A stretch of DNA of 64,000 nucleotides from Theristus sp. LFF4_11 (taxonomy: Eukaryota > Nematoda > Chromadorea > Monhysterida > Xyalidae). This document shows, piece after piece, positions 48,334 to 59,066 of the stretch. Under the pieces are notes generated by a model that was given only the letters and a program-made list of their open reading frames with translations, had not been told where the DNA came from and made no database searches. Every line of letters begins with the position of its first letter. The stretch's first letter is position 1. The stretch lies in NCBI GenBank assembly GCA_030248135.1, contig JASANC010005327.1:1-64000 (forward strand), given 5' to 3'. Made by a program: the position numbers and the translations under genes.

Positions 48334-48804
48334 ACAAAAAAACTGGTTTAGATAGTGATGCAGGCATCATCGGATTTTTTTTAAACCTGATGAAAAAAAG
48401 CGTTTTGCACAATGGTAATATTGTCATCAACCACGACGCGATACGACCGCAATAGAATTGCCCGCATATTTTTGTTTTCTGTTTTTCCTTATTCCATTGA
48501 ACTGTTTGGAGACACCGCTGTGGTTGCTATTCCAACTGAGATTATTTTTTGGCAGATTTCAGAACAAGGACTTGTTTTCGTAATCTCTATTCGACTGGTA
48601 TAAAATAGAGAAATGTTTTATGTATAAATTTAACTGTGCTTGCAGACTGAATTTTGTTATCAGTTTCAAATCAGCTTTCTGCTGTTCCGTCTCACTTTTA
48701 TAGTCCCACGTGCTTGACTTAATTTAGCTCACGTGTTTGAAAAAAATTTTTTGGATGTCCCATCTCACGGATCGACTACGATTCTAAACACTTAGTTGAA
48801 AAAG
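48334..48804. other. SNX13 3' flank, no gene seen
   Basis: Probably contains the SNX13 3' untranslated region. No clear AATAAA and no other feature seen before the hairpin element. Confidence 0.4.
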
Positions 48805-49560
48805 TACAGGGTGAGCCAAAAACTGCACGATAAGAATCACCCATAACTTCTCTTTTTGTGTATGAAAGTTTGGACGTATTGATCTGCCTTATAATGAATG
48901 CTAAACGGAATAGCGAAACCCCGATATTATTGAATTTTCGCGCCAAATACAGTACGCTGTGCTTAGCGCACGTCCACGTGTCCACCACTCAGCCAGCACT
49001 CAAGAAGATGTTTCAGCTTTCTGTTGTGAATTTTTGTTTCTTTTCTTTCAAAAAGGACAATTGCTGATTTTCTGCTGATGATGACGAGATTGGCTACCAG
49101 AGCCCGTTTTTCTGTTTTCTAGTTTCACAGAAATTCGCGTGCTGCTCATTCGATTTTCACAAAATACAGGAAAACCAGAAGTAATCGTTGGCTTGGCTGC
49201 TGCAACAAACAAACAATGATTTCAAAGAAAATTGTGCCAGCAAAAATATCAAGAAACGAGTCCTGCGTTGTCTTTTTGAAAGAAAAGAAACAAAAATTCA
49301 CAGCAGAAAGCTGAATCATCTCCTTAAGCGCTGATTGGTGAACGTTAGCTAAGCGCAGCGTACTGTATTGGGCGCGAAAAGTCAATTTTTTGTGTTTTCA
49401 CTATTTCGTTTTGCATTCATTATGGGGGAACAATTCGTATGAAATTTTAACATGAAAAATGAGAAGTTATCTGTTTAGCTTGGTTAAAATTTACCCCAAA
49501 CCATCTATCTACCCGTTGGCGAGCTATAGCCGATTCTTATCGTGTAGCTTTTTGGATCAC
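48805..49560. mobile_element. Hairpin element, TACAGGGTGA family, copy 2
   Basis: The left end TACAGGGTGAGCCAAAAACT and right end (complement GTGATCCAAAAAGCTACACG) are inverted. GATAAGAATC is shared at both ends. Inner arms at about 48890-49075 and 49245-49440 are also inverted copies (GTGAATTTTTGTTTCTTTTC against GAAAAGAAACAAAAATTCAC). It is about 750 bp, non-coding, and shares its terminal word with the 17476-17893 element. Confidence 0.7.
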
Positions 49561-50688
49561 TTCTTATTGAAGCTTCTTTAGTTTTATAGTTGTTGATGTT
49601 TATTATAGTTTTACTCCTTTTGAATCATGGCACTTTGAATGTTTTACAACTTTTATGTTTTTTAGTTTTTCAACTTTCTTCCCTTCCACGGTTCTTATTT
49701 TGTATTTTTGCACAGTTCACAGTTGCTTTCATTATTGCGCCAAGCTTTGGAAGACCGATATGAGTGTATTCAACTTGTTAGACCGTCTGCATCTTTTCAT
49801 TATTTGGTGTTTTTAGATGCTTCACCCATGCTCCCGTCTTTACTACCGTCGTTGTTTTTGATACAGTGTTTTTTTGTATATGGCTGTGTTCGAGATTTCG
49901 TGATTTGTTGTGTGCGTTTTTTTGTCATTTGCCATTCTTACGGTTCTGTGATTTCTAGTGTTGTCATTCTAGTGTTTTTGTGGTTGTCATCACTGTTACT
50001 TTATTGTCTCTGGTATTTTTTGTTTTTGTTTTTTTTGCTTTGCCCTTTTCGTTATCGTCATTTTTATTCATGTTTTTTATTGATAAATGTACACAGGTGG
50101 TTGTGTTTCGCTGTATTTGATGCCGATTAATACTTGTTCCGGTATTGTTTAGTGAGGTATTAATTGGAAGGAACAGTTTTTTAAACCAACCAGTCAGGGA
50201 GTTAGTTAAAATTTTCCCAACCCAGTTGTGTTCTGGTGGTTTGACAAAGCATTTTATTTGAGTTCTTGATTGAACTGAAATTGAGTACCGTGTATTTGTG
50301 TTTATTAAGTTAAATGAACGTTTTTGGGAGTGATTTTTTTGTTGTCGTTTGATGATCCTTGCTGGTAACAACGAAATTATTCGTTATAATCTCTTTATAC
50401 TTTTTGTACTCTATTGTACTTTGATGAATCCAGTCTGTTTGACCATAATTTATTTCAGTTAGCTTTAAAAACTTCAATCTATTACTTTTTGTAGCTGTTT
50501 GTTGTTTATTATTAAAAACTATTCCATGTAGCATGTTAATATGATCAAGTAATAAAATAAGCGAATAAGCTTGGCGTTGGCTTGTTTTGCCGAAAGCTAT
50601 TAGTTCTGTGTAGAACTGTAAAAACTGATATCTTCGATTTTTTAAAGTGATGAAAAAGCAAAAAAACTAAAATGTCTTCCAGCTGAAA
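49561..50688. other. T-rich intergenic DNA upstream of VPS16
   Basis: The plus strand is strongly T-rich. A 140-codon frame at 49708-50130 (+) is a hydrophobic low-complexity translation of T-rich DNA and is not called. It probably includes the VPS16 promoter near its right end. Confidence 0.45.
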
Positions 50689-53600
50689 ATGGCTACTTAC
50701 TACGCGGAATGGAGTGCTCTGGACAACGTTTATTTTCGGTCAGTTTACTATATTTTTCACTTTGTTTGCTGCAAAAAGTTTAGCGTCTAATCAAACTCCT
50801 AATCAATCTTTCGATCCCAGTAATGTGACGGTTTGTTCACCGATGAAATGGGCCAATGAGCTTGGAGATGGCGACCAACGTCCGGTATTGACTGGCTGTG
50901 CGTTTGGTGGACCAATTGGCACGTGAATGAGTTGTTTGTTGTCAATTTCACACAGTTTTAGAGAACGTTTTGATGCCTTTTTGTTTGGTTGCCCGTGCAT
51001 ACGACAACCCTGTTGCAAAAGTGATAACTTTGTTGTTGATTTGCAGCAATCTGGTGTCGTGGCGATGTTGGCACACGAAGGCGCTTGTTGACGTTGACCA
51101 CGGCATCCGGCCAGGTGATTCGCAGGATACAGGTGAGAACAGTTGAGTTCGGTGGGAAATATAAAAAACGTTTTCTAAACTTTGCAAAAAAGGCGGAAAA
51201 AGACATTTTGTACTACCGAATTTATTCTGTGCAGCATATTTTTTTGCTTGACATGCGAAGTTGTTTTGTTTGAAGCATGCCCAGTGTTGTTATGTGTTTC
51301 AATGGTTTTTCCAGTGGGACCACGGCGACCTGTTGAGCGTGTTCTGGTCTTGTGCCGAAGACTTGCTGTGCGTACAGACGGACGGCCGTGTGCTCGTGTA
51401 CTCAATGTTCGGCCAAATGCGCAACACTGCCAACTTTGCAATGGGAAATGTGCGCAAGCAGTTTTTTGTTGAAATAAATTGGCTGACTGGCTGCTTTCAG
51501 GCTGGAAGTGATGCAAATGCGATTGGTACCATTTGTACGTTTTGAATACAGCCAGCTGATTGGTCATATTGTGTTTTGATTTTGATGTCAATCGATGCAT
51601 ACCGTCGAGATGAATGTACGAAAGGCGACACTGTAACGCTTCAGAACATGGCTTTCACGTAAAAGATACGGCATGAATTGCTAGCACACACAGGAGGCGC
51701 AGGAGACCAAGGTGGTGGACTGTCGTGATTTTGAAACTCCCGGAGGCACTGGTCTCGCGGTGCTCACTGCGATGCACCGTGTGTTTGTCGTCAACAACGT
51801 CTACAATCCACGCATTTGGCGGACACCTGAACTGCACAGTACGCACCCGCAGTCGACTTTTAAGGAACTTTGTCATTGTTGCAGTCTAAGTCTGATTTCC
51901 TTGAGTTGTTGACGCAAAAAAAATGTTGCAGGAAAATCCGAGCCTCCAAGTTGTTGGTTGGCATTCTCGCGTGAACGCACAATCAGAGTGATATACGTCA
52001 TATGCACTGAAATCTTTGTTTTAACCCAGGGTCATGCTGAAAATGTGGTTAGTGTTTTTCAATAAGTATTTCACAATTCGAGCATAAAAAAACCTAAAAT
52101 TTTTCAAAAACCAGGACCGCTAAATAAATTCAGGAGCAAACAACTCAACCCCATTTAAAAAGTTAGACGGCAATATATCAAAACTTTAGAAACCCGAAAC
52201 GCGCACACAGCCGCAGGCATACACGGAAATCGCAGTTGCTCCGAGCACTGCTCGCATTGCACTGCTTGGGGACCACAATCTGATACACGTGTTCAGCACT
52301 GACTTCAAGGTTGGCGCTCATTCATCAATGACGTTTTTCTCTGTTTTTTCTTCTTTTTTCGTCAGTGAACCTGAATTGTGTCCAGCGAACCAGTTATCAC
52401 TTTCCATCTACCGCCAGGAAACAATCGGTGAGTTCTCAATTCGCAGCACGGGCGTTCTGCCGCGGGGTCTGTATTGGTGAGTCGTCAACAAAGCGCTGGC
52501 AGTCCTCAAATTCGTATTTAACCAATTTTTTTAATTGTAGGTGCGGTGACGATGCGGTTGCAACGCTGTGCGACCACGGACACACCGTGAATCTGTACGC
52601 ACCGAAAACTGGCGCCCATCTGCCGTTCTGCATGGACCAGCCGGTGCACGTGGTGGCCGAGGTCGATGGCCTGAGACTGTGCTCCACGCACAACACTGAG
52701 TTCGTCGCGAAAGTGCCTGGTTGGTGCGACATTCGCTGTTTTATAGCTTTCGAACAGTTTCATTCACTGGTTCGATTCACTTGCTCACTCTAAGCATGCT
52801 CGTTGTGATTAGCTGCCTCGGGCTGGTGACGCAACTGGTGCTGTGGCTTGACAAGCTGGCGTGGCTGACTGTAATGTGCATCAGCCCAATCAATGATTGC
52901 ATGAGACCATTAACTCAGCAACTGCGGTTCTCACAACACTGAAGTGAACTGACATTGTGTACAAGAAAGCTGTTTTTGTTGAACGTTTTCAGACTCGGTG
53001 TGTGCAATCTACCAAGTTGCATCCGCAGCGCCCGGTGCCATGCTGCTGTTGGCCAGTGAAAAGTACAAGGTGCGCTGAGGTTTCCTCAAATAAAATCGTA
53101 AAAAATACAATTAAAAGTAAATAAATTCATCACCAAAAAACGCGAAAGTCACTGATTTTTCAGTCTGGAAGTCACACGACCTATTTCTACTTGCGGCAAG
53201 AATTGAAGGATCGTCTCGAAGACGCAGTGAAGCAGTGCATTGAGGCTGCTGGGCACGAGTTCAACGTTGACAGCCAACGTAATTTGCTGGAGGTGACCGA
53301 AAATTTCATTTTCCAGTAAACAAATTGCGAACAACGATAAGACTGAGTGGTTATATTATAGAAATATCAAAAAGTGTAATGTTAATCGCAGGCGGCCTCG
53401 TTCGGCAAGACGTTCCAAACGGACATGGACGCGAGTGGCTTCGTGAGCATGTGCCGTGTCGTGCGGGTCCTGAACGCTGTCAGAGACGGCAACTTTGGTA
53501 TACTCTTGAGCTACGCACAGTAAGTCATTAGCTTCCTGAAAATGACAGTTCCGAACACTTTTGTTTTTAATAACGAAAATCGCTGGCTTCATGACATCTT

Positions 53601-56600
53601 CTACCCATTAAGATAACTCAGTCAACTAAACAGTATGTTACTTTGATAATAGTTTCAATACAGCGGTTGTTACGTTGTGTATGGTGGACGAATACGGAGT
53701 TTTCAAAGATTGGAAGCATTTCTTCCACTAAGATCATAATAAGAACGTACGAAGGCAAATGTTATTTAATTTTCAAGCGTGCATAAAATGCTAGTTTGCA
53801 ACATGTGTGATGTGTTGTGCGTCTGCAGTGACGTCTCTCCATTTGACTGGACCCAACAAACAGGCCGTATCGCAGCTACTATTACTCAGGCTGGAACAGT
53901 TGACGGTCGCTGTTCTGATCGATCGTCTGATTGCGCGAAGGCAATGGCCTCTTGCGATCGCAGTCTGCAAGTATCTGCATTTGCAAGCAGACGACGGCGT
54001 CAACAGGGTGCTCGCGCATTGGGCCTGCAACAAGGCCAGTCACGATCTCTTACTTTGCGAAAGCGCTGATATTGGCCGGGATTTGAAACCACACCTGAAT
54101 GGATACGCGTTGACTGCAATTCATGACTGATTTTTCTTTCTACTATCCTGGAAAACATTCAACTTCGGCATTTCAGCTGAGCATTCAATGTTCAACTGGA
54201 AGCAGGCAACCTGATTGCCTGGTTGCATCTATTTTCAAATGCGGCCAATCAGCCTGCTACACTCAGTGTTTCCGTATTCAGCTCGAGGAGCAGGCACTTG
54301 CCCGATCGGCCGGTCGTGCCACGATTGAGACACGTCTGTTGGCCGATGCGATCGCGAGTAAATTCAATGAATTCCCCGGCATCTCGTACGCCGATGTGGC
54401 TGCAAAGGCGGCTGCTTTCGATCTCAAGGTTGCCACGCTGTTCTGTTTTGTTACCATTGTCAAATTGAACCACTTCTTAATTGAGACGTGTTTGCGTGTC
54501 AAGAGCCTCAAGATCACCATCGTTGCCTTAGGAGCTTGCCACGATGCTTGTCGACAATGAACCGAAACTGGAGCGTCAGGTGAAAATGCTCATGAAACTC
54601 GGGCGTCCGCAGCAGGCGCTCGCACGAGCCACCGAAAGCGGCAATCCAGATCTCGGTGAGAGCGTCCGCGTTTGTTTGGGCTTGCTTTTGAATGCAACGT
54701 GCTGATTGGCTGGTTGTGCTGCTGGTTGAGTTTCGAATATAAGAAGCGAAGAAGCGTTAAAATTGAAGTGCAGTTATGTTACGTTCTGGTGCAACACGGT
54801 CGCCCAGGTTTGCTCACTTTTTACCACTGCAGTGTACTCGGTGATCGTGAAGCTACGCGAGCAGATGGACAAGGCCGCGTTGGATCTGCTGCTTCGACGG
54901 TACCCGGCCGCGTTTTCGCTCTATCGATCGCTGCTGGGCGAGCAGACGCACTCGGCGGCGCACGTGCACGCGCTGTACAGACAGGAGGACGACTTCGTGG
55001 GGCAGACGCGCTGTCTCGTGCGCGACGCCGCTGACACTGGCGTGTGTGCAGCACTGCTGTTGCAGCATTCGCACTTGTGTACACCATCGCTGCAGCAAAC
55101 TCAAGCGTGCCCGTTGTGTTAAGGCCCGTTCACACTAACGTATGCGTATACGGCACGGCACTGCCGTTCATGGAGACGTGCCTTTGACGTACGTCGATGT
55201 ACGTCAGCATACGTCAGTATGAACGGGCCTTTAAAGGCGCTGAACAGCACTGGTGTTGTTCAACCAATGAGAATATGCCGTGTTCAAATGTATCAAATGT
55301 GCGAATTCTGAACAGGCTAACATTGAATCATGATGCCAGAGCTGCATCAATAGAGGATGGGTATTGGTTAACAAGATAAACATCTTTTCGGACTACATGT
55401 GCTGTTTTTTCTGCTCAGGTGTTTGACATCGGCCGCAAACAAGACATGCTGTGCAGTGCTGAGCGCTTGGTGCACGAGAAACTCGAGGACGGCGCACTCG
55501 CTGCGCAGCTTGCTGATCAAGTTTGCGTTTTTTGTGGTGTTGCGTGAGTTTACTCGTCAATTTGTCGGCACAACGCTTGGCTGATTTGCGTTGGAACACT
55601 GGCCACCTGCAAACCAACAACAACACCCAAGTGGGCGTGGCCAATGCTTTCATGAAATCACAGGTGAAACTGCTGAAACGGCAGGTGGAGCTCGAGGAAC
55701 GTTTCGGACAGATGTTCTGCAGTCTCTCACTGCGAAACACGTTCATTTGGCTGGTGGAGCACGCACAGAACGAACGGGCCGAGGCGCTCAGGAAAGAATT
55801 CAAAGTGCCTGAGAAAATGTCAGCTCATTGCATCTTTTCAGTTGAATTGTGTTCTGGACGATTGATTTTCTAACCAATTAGCGCATCCGATCCAAACGTA
55901 GCAAATAGGTTTTATGAAAATGCCAGTTTTTGTTTCATGCAGTTATTACTGGTGGCGAATTGAGGCATTGTGTCGTGCGGACCGCTGGCTGGATTTGGAG
56001 ACATTTGCGAAGCAGCGAAAGCCACCGCAGGGATTCTTGGTTGGTGTGTTGGTGGTATGGTTTGATTGGATTTTTGGAAAACAAGAGCTTCAACTGCTTC
56101 AGCTTAAGTTCAGTTGAATGTCTGACACTCTGTGCCCTTTTTAATTATCAGGCTGTATTTCAGAAAAATTATTGGAAAAGGAAAATGCAAATATAAGCGA
56201 AATATTATGATGCCATTTTCAGCCATTTGTAAAGATCTGCATGAAGTTTGAGCGTCCCGCGGAAGCACGCAAATATGCAGCGCGCATCACGGACACGGAG
56301 GAGCAAGTGATAGCACTGATTGAAATGCGGTCCGTTCATATGATCACTTCTTTTGGGGTGCGAACGCGGGCTCTCCTGATCACTGCAAGTGCACCGTGTT
56401 CTGCTTGGTGTTCGTATAATATTCATGCTGTCTGAAACGTGTGCATCGCTGATTGTGTTGCATGCTGTTTGCAGTCCATCGCTTCTCGACTTTGGCAATG
56501 TGCCGCGCTTGCTCAGGTGTCAGTAAAACAGTTGCAGTGGTTGCACGGCAGCCTATCAGCTGGCAGCTAAGTGTGCAAGGCTCAAACGTGTGTGCTGCGT

Positions 56601-56765
56601 TGTTGTTGCAGTGATCTCGTGTCCGCAGCGAAGTGTGCGTTCGATGCGAGCAGTGAGCAATTACTGAACAGATTGCAACTGCACTGCCACGGACAGCGAG
56701 ACAGAGAGGCCACGGAGAGCATTGCTGCGTTCAGGCAACAGTTGAATGCAAAGGCAAAACGGTGA
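50689..56765 (+). CDS. VPS16: VPS16, core subunit of HOPS/CORVET tethering complexes
   Basis: Tethers endosomal and lysosomal membranes with VPS11/18/33 and SNAREs. Exons: 50689-50738, 50779-50918, 51047-51132, 51315-51449, 51694-51838, 51932-51987, 52211-52309, 52418-52476, 52541-52719, 52993-53069, 53164-53292, 53392-53519, 53890-54034, 54282-54428, 54532-54655, 54833-55041, 55419-55520, 55664-55818, 55943-56039, 56223-56329, 56612-56765. They give 840 residues, against 839 in human. Residues 1 to about 420 form a beta-propeller (MATYYAEWSALDNVYFR, FGGPIA, LLCVQTDGRVLVYSMFG, TAMHRVFVVNNV). The rest is an alpha-solenoid (APGAMLLLASEKYK, VLIDRLIARRQWPLAI, RVLAHWACNK, GISYADVAAKA, PFVKICMKFERPAEARKYA). 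Two introns, after 50918 and after 54034, appear to use GC instead of GT donors. The second intron is only 40 bp. Confidence 0.95.
55119..55234. mobile_element. Short MITE with TTAA ends in a VPS16 intron
   Basis: Inverted ends GGCCCGTTCA and TGAACGGGCC are flanked by TTAA on both sides (55119-55122, 55231-55234). The interior is built of ACGTATGCGTA and TACGTCAGCATACGTCAG-like words. It is about 116 bp and non-coding. It lies in the intron between exons 54833-55041 and 55419-55520. TTAA is also the flanking target of the large foldback element. Confidence 0.7.
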
Positions 56766-57877
56766 TCTTGGTGTTTTGTGTGCATCTTTGCAAATGATGT
56801 TATTCAATTACTTTCATGGTAGATATCTTTGCACGATCGACCACTTTGTACTTTCTTGATCACTTTGTTCAACTTATCTTGATTCAGTGAAGCATATTTC
56901 AACCCCCATTTGTTAACGTAATGTTCAAGAAACAGCGATTGCTTTTGAACGTTTTTTTCCCAAACGTGCGCGTTGTGTCTGTGTGACACTCGTCGGGTCT
57001 GCAACGTTCTGCAAATTGAGCGCACACTGCAGTTTGAGAAACTGCGCAGAAGGTGGCAAATCCACTTTTGGGGTGGAGTTCTTTTTGTTTTTATTTTAGT
57101 CGCACTGTACTTTATTCAACACGTTGATCGGTCGCTGATTTCGGTCAGTTGAATCGCTGTTTCCCACTCAATTCAATAAGAGCGAAACAGTAACTGCTGC
57201 TCTTAGAAAAAATGTTTAAATCCATTTTGATGTTCGCAGTTTGAAGAATTTCTCTCGTTCATCTCCACTCCACTTTCGGGTTTTTCACTTTTTACACTCC
57301 TAGCCACGTGACAAACGCACGAGAAATATGGCGCTCACACGTTTCACATAGTTGGATAAGTTTTGTTCTTGAAGCTTCTCTGCCGTTGTCTCTGTACAAT
57401 GTGACATTTTAGTCGATCTTTATTGCGTTTTTACTGCGGAAGTTGGAATGCTAATGTGAAACATACGGAGCTATTCATTGTGTTTTAGAGCTCAGTTCAG
57501 TTTCGGAATTGTGTTTTTTTGGTTTTTCCTGTGATATGGTGCCCCATTGCAGATCATTTTATTGTTGTGTTGTTCTTTTTTGCGATTGTTCATGTCCAGC
57601 CACAGCCAGGCCCTATTTCGTTGTATTGTGGTATAATCTGCAAAAATATGAATGACCACAAAATGGATAAACAACGTATCCAAGTTGCGTAGCTCGATTT
57701 TCAAAAAATCTGTTATTGCCGATTGAAACTCAATATTTTAAAATTTTGAAAGTTTCATATTAAATATTGAATTAGTTTCGTACTTTTCACGTTAATTCTC
57801 AAATTAAAAGCAATAAGACACAAGGACTTAACTTGTGCTTTTCAGACCGTTCAGACCAAGTGCAGCCTCACTGAAAC
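56766..57877. other. Intergenic between VPS16 and CISD3
   Basis: About 1.1 kb with no supported gene. It should contain the VPS16 3' end and the CISD3 promoter. No motif is certain. Confidence 0.45.
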
Positions 57878-58812
57878 ATGTGCAGCTTGTCTGCACTTTC
57901 ACGACCACTATTCGTCAGCAGTTTAACTCAAGCACCCAGTAAATTGTCGCAGCACTTGGTGCAACAATGCAGACAGGCACGATTGGGCTGGGGCACCGTT
58001 CCCTATCCAACCAAGGACAGCAAATTCGTTGGCGTGCAGCCGAATCCGTTGAAGTATCAAGTGGTCAGTGCAGTCAGTTTACGTGCTCGTTGCTTTGGCA
58101 CAGTCCACAGCACCGAATTCGGAGTTGTGCGTTTCAGATTTGGGACAAGAAGCCGTCGGAGCCGTACGGCATCCAGGGCAACCGCCATTTGCAGCCGCTG
58201 TTTGGCCGCTGCCGCATGCGCAAGCCGGTGAAAATGCATTTGAAAAAGGACAAGGTGTACGCGTGGTGCTCCTGTGGCTACAGCATCAGACAGGTGATCA
58301 GGGACACTGCGCTTGCTTTGCGCTGCATTAGAACTAGCTGCATCACTGTGTGCTTGCTTGCTGGTACCAAAATGGCACTGTCAAGCAGTGGGCAGTTATG
58401 GGATCACGCCTGGCATTCGAAATTACGTTCGTCGGCGGAATGATGGACACAATGTCTCTGGTTTTGAAATATGCAAAGAAAAGTAAATTATAAAAGGATT
58501 TGGAAGTCGAGATAGGATTTACTTTGATATGCGTTTATTCTCAATGCTACTCCAGTTCCAGCACTGTTGTGCCGATTGCAGCCTCTGTGCGACGGTCACC
58601 ACCTGCAGCACCATGTGCCCACGAACTACATGAAGCCCGTGCGCTACATCCCCGACCGCGACATGACCGTCTGGCTGTGTGGCTGTAAACAGACGAAAAA
58701 CCGGCCGTTCTGTGACGGCTCGCATAAGACGGCGAAAGGCGCCGAGGAAATCACGGCCGAGCAGACCATCAATGTTACCGTGGACTTGCCGTCCGATTTG
58801 AAGTTGAACTGA
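57878..58812 (+). CDS. CISD3: CISD3 (MiNT), mitochondrial two-CDGSH Fe-S protein
   Basis: Exons 57878-58060, 58138-58293 and 58582-58812 encode 189 residues. The N-terminus is Ser/Leu/Arg-rich and lacks acids (MCSLSALSRPLFVSSLTQ), fitting a mitochondrial presequence. Two CDGSH motifs bind 2Fe-2S clusters through three Cys and one His. The first, WCSCGYSIRQPLCDGHH, has ligands C105, C107, C116 and H120, with His replacing the usual Ser/Thr/Ala before the ligand His. The second, CGCKQTKNRPFCDGSH, is canonical. Two motifs in one chain is diagnostic of CISD3, unlike the single-motif membrane-anchored CISD1/2. No transmembrane segment is seen, consistent with a matrix protein. An AATAAA lies at 58906. 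Confidence 0.95.
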
Positions 58813-58905
58813 ACCACTTGTGACACGTCGCTGTTTCTTTCCGTGATTGTTTCTGAGTTTTCTTCCGTTATCGCATTCCGAACAAGTCAAACTCTTTAGC
58901 TGGTC

Positions 58906-58911
58906 AATAAA
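58906..58911 (+). other. Poly(A) signal downstream of CISD3
   Basis: AATAAA begins 94 bp after the CISD3 stop, within TGGTCAATAAACTTT, a typical 3'-end context. The next gene starts at 59067, so the intergenic gap is very small. Confidence 0.55.
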
Positions 58912-59066
58912 CTTTACGGAAATCCTATTATCCGTGTTATGTTTTCAAGCCATGGTTTAAAGACCAAAGCAGACCAGTGGCTGCGTTTACCGTCGTTCAT
59001 TTTCTTGATGTTTGTTTCACGTTCATTTTTTATCATCACTGTTTTGATCAGTGAGCGAACGAGACC

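Noticed and set aside
49708..50130. 140-codon Phe/Leu/Val-rich frame that looks like a membrane protein
   Set aside because: It arises from T-rich DNA with low complexity and lacks polar loops, signals of selection or linked exons.
55521..55663. In-frame-looking sequence upstream of the VPS16 exon at 55664
   Set aside because: Including it breaks the phase with the exon ending at 55520. Splicing 55520 to 55664 restores the conserved ADQVKLLKRQVELEE stretch.
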